Shown here one piece after another: positions 48,640 through 60,780 of a DNA stretch of 64,000 nucleotides. Within the stretch, counting starts at the first letter, position 1; every line of letters starts with the position of its first letter. The stretch comes from Halisarca cf. caerulea. Its lineage: Eukaryota; Porifera; Demospongiae; Chondrillida; Halisarcidae. The position numbers and the translations under genes were made by a program. The stretch spans positions 67,001-131,000 of the forward strand of contig CAUJGJ010000144.1 in assembly GCA_963170055.1 (NCBI GenBank), written 5' to 3'. A model generated the notes under the pieces. It was not told the origin of the DNA and did no database searches. It saw only the letters and a program-made list of their open reading frames with translations.

Positions 48640-50719
48640 TAGTGCCAAATATTAGTATTAGCACAAGCATATCCAACACACACAAATACGCCCACAGCAC
48701 TTCAGAAAGGTCATGTGTGTCCACTGGGAATGTGCGTGGTGCTAGTGCCAAATATTGGTATTAGCACCAGCATATCCAACACTACAAAAATAAGCCCACA
48801 TTACTTCAGAAAGGTCATGTGTGTCCACTGGGAATGTGCGTGGTGCTAGTTCCAAATATTGGTATTAGCACCAGCATATCCAACACTACACAAATACGCC
48901 CAAAACACTTCAGAAAGGTCATGTGTGTCCACTGGGAATGTGCGTGGTGCTAGTGCCAAATATTGGTATTAGCACCAGCATATCCAACACTACACAAATA
49001 CGCCCACAGCACTTCTGAAACTTCATGTGTGTCCACTGGGAATGTGTGTGGTGCTAGTGCCAAATATTGGTATTAGCACCAGCATATCCAACACTACACA
49101 AATACGCCCACAGCACTTCAGAAACTTCATGTGTGTCCACTGAGAATGTGCGTGGTGCTAGTGCCAAATATTTGTATTAGCACCAACATATCCAACACTA
49201 CTCAAATACGCCCACAGCAGTTAAGAAACTTCATGTGTGTCCACTGGGAATGTGCGTGGTGCTAGTGCCAAATATTAGTATTAGCACAAGCATATCCAAC
49301 ACTACACAAATACGCCCACAGCACTTCAGAAACTTCATGTGTGTCCACTGAGAATGTGCGTGGTGCTAGTGCCAAATATTTGTATTAGCACCAACATATC
49401 CAACACTACTCAAATACGCCCACAGCACTTCAGAAACTTCATGTGTGTCCACTGGGAATGTGCGTGGTGCTAGTGCCAAATATTAGTATTAGCAGTAGCA
49501 TATCCAACACTACAAAAATGCGCCCACAGCACTTCAGAAAGGTCATGTGTGTCCACTGGGAATGTGCGTGGTGCTAGTGCCAAATATTGGTATTAGCACC
49601 AGCATATCCAACACTACACAAAAACGCCCACAGCAGTTAAGAAACTTCATGTGTGTCCACTGGGAATGTGCGTGGTGCTAGTGCCAAATATTAGTATTAG
49701 CACAAGCATATCCAACACTACACAAATACGCCCACAGCACTTCAGAAAGGTCATGTGTGTCCACTGGGAATGTGCGTGGTGCTAGTGCCAAATATTGGTA
49801 TTAGCACCAGCATATCCAACACTACAAAAATAAGCCCACATTACTTCAGAAAGGTCATGTGTGTCCACTGGGAATGTGCGTGGTGCTAGTTCCAAATATT
49901 GGTATTAGCACCAGCATATCCAACACTACACAAATACGCCCAAAACACTTCAGAAAGGTCATGTGTGTCCACTGGGAATGTGCGTGGTGCTAGTGCCAAA
50001 TATTGGTATTAGCACCAGCATATCCAACACTACACAAATACGCCCACAGCACTTCTGAAACTTCATGTGTGTCCACTGGGAATGTGTGTGGTGCTAGTGC
50101 CAAATATTGGTATTAGCACCAGCATATCCAACACTACACAAATACGCCCACAGCACTTCAGAAACTTCATGTGTGTCCACTGAGAATGTGCGTGGTGCTA
50201 GTGCCAAATATTTGTATTAGCACCAACATATCCAACACTACTCAAATACGCCCACAGCAGTTAAGAAACTTCATGTGTGTCCACTGGGAATGTGCGTGGT
50301 GCTAGTGCCAAATATTAGTATTAGCACAAGCATATCCAACACTACACAAATACGCCCACAGCACTTCAGAAACTTCATGTGTGTCCACTGAGAATGTGCG
50401 TGGTGCTAGTGCCAAATATTTGTATTAGCACCAACATATCCAACACTACTCAAATACGCCCACAGCACTTCAGAAACTTCATGTGTGTCCACTGGGAATG
50501 TGCGTGGTGCTAGTGCCAAATATTAGTATTAGCACAAGCATATCCAACACTACAAAAATGCGCCCACAGCACTTCAGAAAGGTCATGTGTGTCCACTGGG
50601 AATGTGCGTGGTGCTAGTGCCAAATATTGGTATTAGCACCAGCATATCCAACACTACACAAAAACGCCCACAGCAGTTAAGAAACTTCATGTGTGTCCAC
50701 TGGGAATGTGCGTGGTGCT
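48640..50719 (+). repeat. Tandem higher-order repeat, 2 x 1040 bp (10-mer)
   Basis: 48640-49679 and 49680-50719 contain the same ten-monomer series; for example ACTACAAAAATAAGCCCAC lies at 48781 and 49821. One visible difference is AGCAGTAGCATATCC near 49492 versus AGCACAAGCATATCC near 50532. Confidence 0.85.
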
Positions 50720-53559
50720 AGTGCCAAATATTGGTATTAGCACCAGCATATCCAACACTACACAAATGCGCCCACAGCAGTTAAGAAACTTCATGTGTGT
50801 CCACTGGGAATGTGCGTGGTGCTAGTGCCAAATATTGGTATTAGCACAATTATATCCAACACTACACAAATACGCCCACAGCACTTCAGAAACTTCATGT
50901 GTGTCCACTGGGAATGTGCGTGGTGCTAGTGCCAAATATTGGTATTAGCACCAGCATATCCAACACTACACAAATACGCCCACAGCACTTCAGAAACTTC
51001 ATGTTTTTCCACTGGGAATGTGCGTGGTGCTAGTGCCAAATATTGGTATTAGCACCAGCATATCCAACACTACACAAATACGCCCACAGCAGTTAAGAAA
51101 CTTCATTTGTGTCCACTGGGAATGTGCGTGGTGCTAGTGCCAAATATTGGTATTAGCACCAGCATATCCAACACTACACAAATACGCCCACAGCAGTTAA
51201 GAAACTTCATTTGAGTCCACTGGGAATGTGCGTGGTGCTAGTGCCAAATATTGGTATTAGCACCAGCATATCCAACACTACACAAATACGCCCACAGCAG
51301 TTAAGAAACTTCATGTGTGTCCACTGGGAATGTGCGTGGTGCTAGTGCCAAATATTGGTATTAGCACCAGCATATCTAACACTACACAAATACGCCCACA
51401 GCAGTTAAGAAACTTCATGTGTGTCCACTGGGAATGTGCGTGGTGCAAGTGCCAAATATTGGTATTAGCACCAGCATATCCAACACTACACAAATGCGCC
51501 CACAGCACTTCAGAAACTTCATGTGTGTCCACTGGGAATGTGCGTGGTGCTAGTGCCAAATATTGGTATTAGCACCAGCATATCCAACACTACACAAATA
51601 CGCCCACAGCAGTTAAGAAACTTCATGTGTGTCCACTGGGAATGTGCGTGGTGCTAGTGCCAAATATTGGTATTAGCACCAGCATATCCAACACTACACA
51701 AATACGCCCAAAACACTTCAGAAAGGTCATGTGTGTCCACTGGGAATGTGCGTGGTGCTAGTGCCAAATATTGGTATTAGCACCAGCATATCCAACACTA
51801 CACAAATACGCCCACAGCACTTCGGAAACTTCATGTGTGTCCACTGGGAATGTGCGTGGTGCTAGTGGAAAATATTGGTATTAGCACCAGCATATCCAAC
51901 ATTACACAAATACGCCCACAGCACTTCAGAAAGGTCATGTTTGTCCACTGGGAATGTGCGTGGTGCTAGTGCCAAATATTGGTATTAGCACCAGCATATC
52001 CAACACTACACAAATACGCCCACAGCAGTTAAGAAACTTCATGTGTGTCCACTGGGAATGTGCGTGGTGCTAGTGCCAAATATTGGTATTAGCACCAGCA
52101 TATCCAACACTACACAAATACGCCCAAAACACTTCAGAAAGGTCATGTGTGTCCACTGGGAATGTGCGTGGTGCTAGTGCCAAATATTGGTATTAGCACC
52201 AGCATATCCAACACTACTCAAATACGCCCACAGCACTTCAGAAACTTCATGTGTGTCCACTGAGAATGTGCGTGGTGCTAGTGCCAAATATTGGTATTAG
52301 CACCAGCATATCCAACATTACACAAATGCGCCCACAGCAGTTAAGAAACTTCATTTGTGTCCACTGGGAATGTGCGTGGTGCTAGTGCCAAATATTGGTA
52401 TTAGCACCAGCATATCCAACACTACACAAATACGCCCACAGCAGTTAAGAAACTTCATGTGTGTCCACTGGGAATGTGCGTGGTGCTAGTGCCAAATATT
52501 GGTATTAGCACCAGCATATCCAACACTACACAAATGCGCCCTCAGCAGTTAAGAAACTTCATGTGTGTCCACTGGGAATGTGCGTGGTGCTAGTGCCAAA
52601 TATTGGTATTAGCACCAGCATATCCAACACTACACAAATACGCCCACAGTAGTTAAGAAACTTCATTTGTGTCCACTGGGAATGTGCGTGGTGCTAGTGC
52701 CAAATATTGGTATTAGCACCAGCATATCCAACACTACACAAATGCGCCCACAGCACTTCAGAAACTTCATGTGTGTCCACTGGGAATGTGCGTGGTGCTA
52801 GTGCCAAATATTGGTATTAGCACCAGCATATCCAACACTACACAAATGCGCCGACAGCAGTTAAGAAACTTCATTTGTGTCCACTGGGAATGTGCGTGGT
52901 GCTAGTGCCAAATATTGGTATTAGCACCAGCATATCCAACACTACACAAATACGCCCACAGCAGTTAAGAAACTTCATGTGTGTCCACTGGGAATGTGCG
53001 TTGTGCTAGTGCCAAATATTGGTATTAGCACCAGCATATCCAACACAACACAAATACGCCCACAGCACTTCAGAAACTTCATGTGTGTCCACTGGGAATG
53101 TGCGTGGTGCTAGTGCCAAATATTGGTATTAGCACCAGCATATCCAACACTACACAAATGCGCCCACAGCAGTTAAGAAACTTCATTTGTGTCCACTGGG
53201 AATGTGCGTGGTGCTAGTGCCAAATATTGGTATTAGCACCAGCATATCCAACACTACACAAATGCTCCCACAGCACTTCAGAAACTTCATGTGTGTCCAC
53301 TGGGAATGTGCGTGGTGCTAGTGCCAAATATTGGTATTAGCACCAGCATATCCAACACTGCACAAATACGCCCACAGCACTTCAGAAACTTCATGTGTGT
53401 CCACTGGGAATGTGCGTGGTGCTAGAGCCAAATATTGGTATTAGTACCAACATATCCAACACTACTCAAATACGCCCACAGCACTTCAGAAACTTCATGT
53501 GTGTCCACTGGGAATGTGCGTGGTGCTAGTGCCAAATATTGGTATTAGCACCAGCATAT

Positions 53560-56500
53560 CCAACACTACACAAATACGCCCACAGCACTTCAGAAACTTC
53601 ATGTGTGTCCACTGGGAATGTATGTGGTGCTAGTGCCAAATATTGGTATTAGCACCAGCATATCCAACACTACACAAATGCGCCCACAGCAGTTAAGAAA
53701 CATCATTTGTGTCCACTGGGAATGTGCGTGGTGATAGTGCCAAATATTGGTATTAGCACCAGCATATCCAACACTACACAAATACGCCCACAGCAGTTAA
53801 GAAACTTCATGTGTGTCCACTGGGAATGTGCGTGGTGCTAGTGCCAAATATTGGTATTAGCACCAGCATATCCAACACTACACAAATACGCCCACAGCAC
53901 TTCGGAAACTTCATGTGTGTCCACTGGGAATGTGCGTGGTGCTAGTGCCAAATATTGGTATTAGCACCAGAATATCCAACATTACACAAATACGCCCACA
54001 GCACTTCAGAAACTTCTTGTGTGTCCACATGGAATGTGCGTGGTGCTAGTGCCAAATATTGGTATTAGCACCAGCATATCCAACACTACATAAATACGCC
54101 CACAGCAGTTAAGAAACTTCATGTGTGTCCACTGGGAATGTGCGTGGTGTTAGTGCCAAATATTGGTATTAGCACCAGCATATCCAACACTACTCAAATA
54201 CGCCAACAGCACTTCAGAAACTTCATGTGTGTCCACTGAGAATGTGCGTGGTGCTAGTGCCAAATATTGGTATTAGCACCAGCATATCCAACATTACACA
54301 AATGCGCCCACAGCAGTTAAGAAACTTCATTTGTGTCCACTGGGAATGTGCGTGGTGCTAGTGCCAAATATTGGTATTAGCACCAGCATATCCAACACTA
54401 CACAAATACACCCACAGCAGTTAAGAAACTTCATGTGTGTCCACTGGGAATGTGCGTGGTGCTAGTGCCAAATATTGGTATTAGCACCAGCATATCCAAC
54501 ACTACACAAATGCGCCCTCAGCAGTTAAGAAACTTCATGTGTGTCCACTGGGAATGTGCGTGGTGCTAGTGCCAAATATTGGTATTAGCACCAGCATATC
54601 CAACACTACACAAATACGCCCACAGTAGTTAAGAAACTTCATTTGTGTCCACTGGGAATGTGCGTGGTGCTAGTGCCAAATATTGGTATTAGCACCAGCA
54701 TATCCAACACTACACAAATGCGCCCACAGCACTTCAGAAACTTCATGTGTGTCCACTGGGAATGTGCGTGGTGCTAGTGCCAAATATTGGTATTAGCACC
54801 AGCATATCCAACACTACACAAATGCGCCCACAGCAGTTAAGAAACTTCATTTGTGTCCACTGGGAATGTGCGTGGTGCTAGTGCCAAATATTGGTATTAG
54901 CACCAGCATATCCAACACTACACAAATACGCCCACAGCACTTCAGAAACTTCATGTGTGTCCACTGGGAATGTGCGTGGTGCTAGTGCCAAATATTGGTA
55001 TTAGCACCAGCATATCCAACACTACACAAATACGCCCACAGCACTTCAGAAACTTCATGTGTGTCCACTGGGAATGTATGTGGTGCTAGTGCCAAATATT
55101 GCTATTAGCACCAGCATATCCAACACTACACAAATGCGCCCACAGCAGTTAAGAAACTTCATTTGTGTCCACTGGGAATGTGCGTGGTGCTAGTGCCAAA
55201 TATTGGTATTAGCACCAGCATATCCAACACTACACAAATACGCCCACAGCAGTTAAGAAACTTCATGTGTGTCCACTGGGAATGTGCGTGGTGCTAGTGC
55301 CAAATATTGGTATTAGCACCAGCATATCCAACACTACACAAATACGCCCACAGCACTTCAGAAACTTCTTGTGTGTCCACATGGAATGTGCGTGGTGCTA
55401 GTGCCAAATATTGGTATTAGCACCAGCATATCCAACACTACACAAATACGCCCACAGCAGTTAAGAAACTTCATGTGTGTCCACTGGGAATGTGCGTGGT
55501 GTTAGTGCCAAATATTGGTATTAGCACCAGCATATCCAACACTACACAAATACGCCCACAGTAGTTAAGAAACTTCATGTGTGTCCACTGGGAATGTGCG
55601 TGGTGCTAGTGCCAAATATTGGTATTAGCACCAGCATATCCAACACTACACAAATACGCCCACAGCACTTCAGAAACTTCATGTGTGTCCACTGGGAATG
55701 TATGTGGTGCTAGTGCCAAATATTGGTATTAGCACCAGCATATCCAACACTACACAAATGCGCCCACAGCAGTTAAGAAACATCATTTGTGTCCACTGGG
55801 AATGTGCGTGGTGATAGTGCCAAATATTGGTATTAGCACCAGCATATCCAACACTACACAAATACGCCCACAGCAGTTAAGAAACTTCATGTGTGTCCAC
55901 TGGGAATGTGCGTGGTGCTAGTGCCAAATATTGGTATTAGCACCAGCATATCCAACACTACACAAATACGCCCACAGCACTTCGGAAACTTCATGTGTGT
56001 CCACTGGGAATGTGCGTGGTGCTAGTGCCAAATATTGGTATTAGCACCAGAATATCCAACATTACACAAATACGCCCACAGCACTTCAGAAACTTCTTGT
56101 GTGTCCACATGGAATGTGCGTGGTGCTAGTGCCAAATATTGGTATTAGCACCAGCATATCCAACACTACATAAATACGCCCACAGCAGTTAAGAAACTTC
56201 ATGTGTGTCCACTGGGAATGTGCGTGGTGTTAGTGCCAAATATTGGTATTAGCACCAGCATATCCAACACTACTCAAATACGCCAACAGCACTTCAGAAA
56301 CTTCATGTGTGTCCACTGAGAATGTGCGTGGTGCTAGTGCCAAATATTGGTATTAGCACCAGCATATCCAACATTACACAAATGCGCCCACAGCAGTTAA
56401 GAAACTTCATTTGTGTCCACTGGGAATGTGCGTGGTGCTAGTGCCAAATATTGGTATTAGCACCAGCATATCCAACACTACACAAATACGCCCACAGCAG

Positions 56501-57420
56501 TTAAGAAACTTCATGTGTGTCCACTGGGAATGTGCGTGGTGCTAGTGCCAAATATTGGTATTAGCACCAGCATATCCAACACTACACAAATGCGCCCTCA
56601 GCAGTTAAGAAACTTCATGTGTGTCCACTGGGAATGTGCGTGGTGCTAGTGCCAAATATTGGTATTAGCACCAGCATATCCAACACTACACAAATACGCC
56701 CACAGTAGTTAAGAAACTTCATTTGTGTCCACTGGGAATGTGCGTGGTGCTAGTGCCAAATATTGGTATTAGCACCAGCATATCCAACACTACACAAATG
56801 CGCCCACAGCACTTCAGAAACTTCATGTGTGTCCACTGGGAATGTGCGTGGTGCTAGTGCCAAATATTGGTATTAGCACCAGCATATCCAACACTACACA
56901 AATGCGCCCACAGCAGTTAAGAAACTTCATTTGTGTCCACTGGGAATGTGCGTGGTGCTAGTGCCAAATATTGGTATTAGCACCAGCATATCCAACACTA
57001 CACAAATACGCCCACAGCACTTCAGAAACTTCATGTGTGTCCACTGGGAATGTGCGTGGTGCTAGTGCCAAATATTGGTATTAGCACCAGCATATCCAAC
57101 ACTACACAAATACGCCCACAGCACTTCAGAAACTTCATGTGTGTCCACTGGGAATGTATGTGGTGCTAGTGCCAAATATTGCTATTAGCACCAGCATATC
57201 CAACACTACACAAATGCGCCCACAGCAGTTAAGAAACTTCATTTGTGTCCACTGGGAATGTGCGTGGTGCTAGTGCCAAATATTGGTATTAGCACCAGCA
57301 TATCCAACACTACACAAATACGCCCACAGCAGTTAAGAAACTTCATGTGTGTCCACTGGGAATGTGCGTGGTGCTAGTGCCAAATATTGGTATTAGCACC
57401 AGCATATCCAACACTACACA
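53560..57420 (+). repeat. Higher-order duplication, offset 2080 bp (20-mer)
   Basis: 53560-55340 and 55640-57420 match in variant order with an exact 2080-bp offset. Examples are GGAATGTATGTGGTGC at about 53615 and 55695, AAACATCATTTGTG at about 53698 and 55778, CACCAGAATATCC at about 53966 and 56046, and ACTCAAATACGCCAAC at about 54192 and 56272. I noticed one clear difference (AATACACCC near 54406 versus AATACGCCC near 56486), so this duplication looks recent. Confidence 0.88.
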
Positions 57421-58099
57421 AATGCGCCCTCAGCACTTCAGAAACTTCATTTGTGTCCACTGGGAATGTGCGTGGTGCTAGTGCCAAATATTGGTATTAG
57501 CACCAGCATATCCAACACTACACAAATACGCCCACAGCACTTCAGAAACTTCTTGTGTGTCCACATGGAATGTGCGTGGTGCTAGTGCCAAATATTGGTA
57601 TTAGCACCAGCATATCCAACACTACACAAATACGCCCACAGCAGTTAAGAAACTTCATGTGTGTCCACTGGGAATGTGCGTGGTGTTAGTGCCAAATATT
57701 GGTATTAGCACCAGCATATCCAACACTACTCAAATACGCCCACAGCACTTCAGAAACTTCATGTGTGTCCACTGAGAATGTGCGTGGTGCTAGTGCCAAA
57801 TATTGGTATTAGCACCAGCATATCCAACATTACACAAATGCGCCCACAGCAGTTAAGAAACTTCATTTGTGTCCACTGGGAATGTGCGTGGTGCTAGTGC
57901 CAAATATTGGTATTAGCACCAGCATATCCAACACTACACAAATACGCCCACAGCAGTTAAGAAACTTCATTTGTGTCCACTGGGAATGTGCGTGGTGCTA
58001 GTGCCAAATATTGGTATTAGCACCAGCATATCCAACACTACACAAATGCGCCCTCAGCAGTTAAGAAACTTCATGTGTGTCCACTGGGAATGTGCGTGG

Positions 58100-60780
58100 T
58101 GCTAGTGCCAAATATTGGTATTAGCACCAGCATATCCAACACTACACAAATACGCCCACAGTAGTTAAGAAACTTCATTTGTGTCCACTGGGAATGTGCG
58201 TGGTGCTAGTGCCAAATATTGGTATTAGCACCAGCATATCCAACACTACACAAATGCGCCCACAGCACTTCAGAAACTTCATTTGTGTCCACTGGGAATG
58301 TGCGTGGTGCTAGTGCCAAATATTGGTATTAGCACCAGCATATCCAACACTACACAAATGCGCCCACAGCAGTTAAGAAACTTCATGTGTGTCCACTGGG
58401 AATGTGCGTGGTGCTAGTGCCAAATATTGGTATTAGCACCAGCATATCCAACACTACACAAATACGCCCACAGCAGTTAAGAAACTTCATGTGTGCCCAC
58501 TGGGAATGTGCGTGGTGCTAGTGCCAAATATTGGTATTAGCACCAGCATATCCAACACAACACAAATACGCCCACAGCACTTCAGAAACTTCATGTGTGT
58601 CCACTGGGAATGTGCGTGGTGCTAGTGCCAAATATTGGTATTAGCACCAGCATATCCAACACTACACAAATGCGCCCACAGCAGTTAAGAAACTTCATTT
58701 GTGTCCACTGGGAATGTGCGTGGTGCTAGTGCCAAATATTGGTATTAGCACCAGCATATCCAACACTACACAAATGCTCCCACAGCACTTCAGAAACTTC
58801 ATGTGTGTCCACTGGGAATGTGCGTGGTGCTAGTGCCAAATATTGGTATTAGCACCAGCATATCCAACACTACACAAATACGCCCACAGCACTTCAGAAA
58901 CTTCATGTGTGTCCACTGGGAATGTGCGTGGTGCTAGAGCCAAATATTGGTATTAGTACCAACATATCCAACACTACTCAAATACGCCCACAGCACTTCA
59001 GAAACTTCATGTGTGTCCACTGGGAATGTGCGTGGTGCTAGTGCCAAATATTGGTATTAGCACCAGCATATCCAACACTACATAAATGCGCCCTCAGCAC
59101 TTCAGAAACTTCATTTGTGTCCACTGGGAATGTGCGTGGTGCTAGTGCCAAATATTGGTATTAGCACCAGCATATCCAACACTACACAAATACGCCCACA
59201 GCACTTCAGAAACTTCTTGTGTGTCCACATGGAATGTGCGTGGTGCTAGTGCCAAATATTGGTATTAGCACCAGCATATCCAACACTACACAAATACGCC
59301 CACAGCAGTTAAGAAACTTCATGTGTGTCCACTGGGAATGTGCGTGGTGTTAGTGCCAAATATTGGTATTAGCACCAGCATATCCAACACTACTCAAATA
59401 CGCCCACAGCACTTCAGAAACTTCATGTGTGTCCACTGGGAATGTGCGTGGTGCTAGTGCCAAATATTGGTATTAGCACCAGCATATCCAACACTACACA
59501 AATACGCCCACAGTAGTTAAGAAACTTCATTTGTGTCCACTGGGAATGTGCGTGGTGCTAGTGCCAAATATTGGTATTAGCACCAGCATATCCAACACTA
59601 CACAAATGCGCCCACAGCACTTCAGAAACTTCATTTGTGTCCACTGGGAATGTGCGTGGTGCTAGTGCCAAATATTGGTATTAGCACCAGCATATCCAAC
59701 ACTACACAAATGCGCCCACAGCAGTTAAGAAACTTCATGTGTGTCCACTGGGAATGTGCGTGGTGCTAGTGCCAAATATTGGTATTAGCACCAGCATATC
59801 CAACACTACACAAATACGCCCACAGCAGTTAAGAAACTTCATGTGTGCCCACTGGGAATGTGCGTGGTGCTAGTGCCAAATATTGGTATTAGCACCAGCA
59901 TATCCAACACAACACAAATACGCCCACAGCACTTCAGAAACTTCATGTGTGTCCACTGGGAATGTGCGTGGTGCTAGTGCCAAATATTGGTATTAGCACC
60001 AGCATATCCAACACTACACAAATGCGCCCACAGCAGTTAAGAAACTTCATTTGTGTCCACTGGGAATGTGCGTGGTGCTAGTGCCAAATATTGGTATTAG
60101 CACCAGCATATCCAACACTACACAAATGCTCCCACAGCACTTCAGAAACTTCATGTGTGTCCACTGGGAATGTGCGTGGTGCTAGTGCCAAATATTGGTA
60201 TTAGCACCAGCATATCCAACACTACACAAATACGCCCACAGCACTTCAGAAACTTCATGTGTGTCCACTGGGAATGTGCGTGGTGCTAGAGCCAAATATT
60301 GGTATTAGTACCAACATATCCAACACTACTCAAATACGCCCACAGCACTTCAGAAACTTCATGTGTGTCCACTGGGAATGTGCGTGGTGCTAGTGCCAAA
60401 TATTGGTATTAGCACCAGCATATCCAACACTACATAAATGCGCCCTCAGCACTTCAGAAACTTCATTTGTGTCCACTGGGAATGTGCGTGGTGCTAGTGC
60501 CAAATATTGGTATTAGCACCAGCATATCCAACACTACACAAATACGCCCACAGCACTTCAGAAACTTCTTGTGTGTCCACATGGAATGTGCGTGGTGCTA
60601 GTGCCAAATATTGGTATTAGCACCAGCATATCCAACACTACACAAATACGCCCACAGCAGTTAAGAAACTTCATGTGTGTCCACTGGGAATGTGCGTGGT
60701 GTTAGTGCCAAATATTGGTATTAGCACCAGCATATCCAACACTACTCAAATACGCCCACAGCACTTCAGAAACTTCATGT
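58100..60780 (+). repeat. Higher-order duplication, 2 x 1352 bp (13-mer)
   Basis: 58100-59451 and 59452-60780 share the order of variants at an exact offset of 1352: GTGTGCCCACTGGG at 58491 and 59843, GCTAGAGCC with ATTAGTACCAAC at 58933 and 60285, and CTTCTTGTGTGTCCACATGG at 59213 and 60565. The GCTAGAGCC type also occurs at 53421. Confidence 0.88.

Larger units (their letters stand above)
42200..49370 (+). repeat. Large duplication, two copies offset 3745-3953 bp
   Basis: Monomers from about 42.2 to 45.6 kb recur from about 46.2 to 49.4 kb. Markers are GGTCGTGTGTGTCC at 42571 and 46524, the AATATTTGGTATTAGC one-base insertion near 43345 and 47090, CACTTGGGAATG near 44667 and 48412, and CCAACACACACAAATACG near 44928 and 48673. 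The offset changes from 3953 to 3745 between 42.8 and 43.2 kb because the second copy lacks two monomers (208 bp). A related copy of the start lies 7384 bp upstream, at about 34.7-35.4 kb. Confidence 0.83.
25500..50700 (+). repeat. Satellite A, right array with mixed monomer types
   Basis: About 242 monomers in + orientation with restored 104-bp regularity. Several recurring types alternate: CAGTAGTTAAGAATCTTC, CATATCAGAATCCTCATGTC with TGTACACTGGG, CGCAGCACTTCAGAAAGGTC, CATTACTTCAGAAAGGTC (35.6-49.9 kb only), CAGCAGTTAAGAAAC, and a GTGGGGCTAG variant in the conserved half. The order of these types defines the higher-order repeats listed separately. No gene-like sequence interrupts this stretch. 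Confidence 0.96.
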
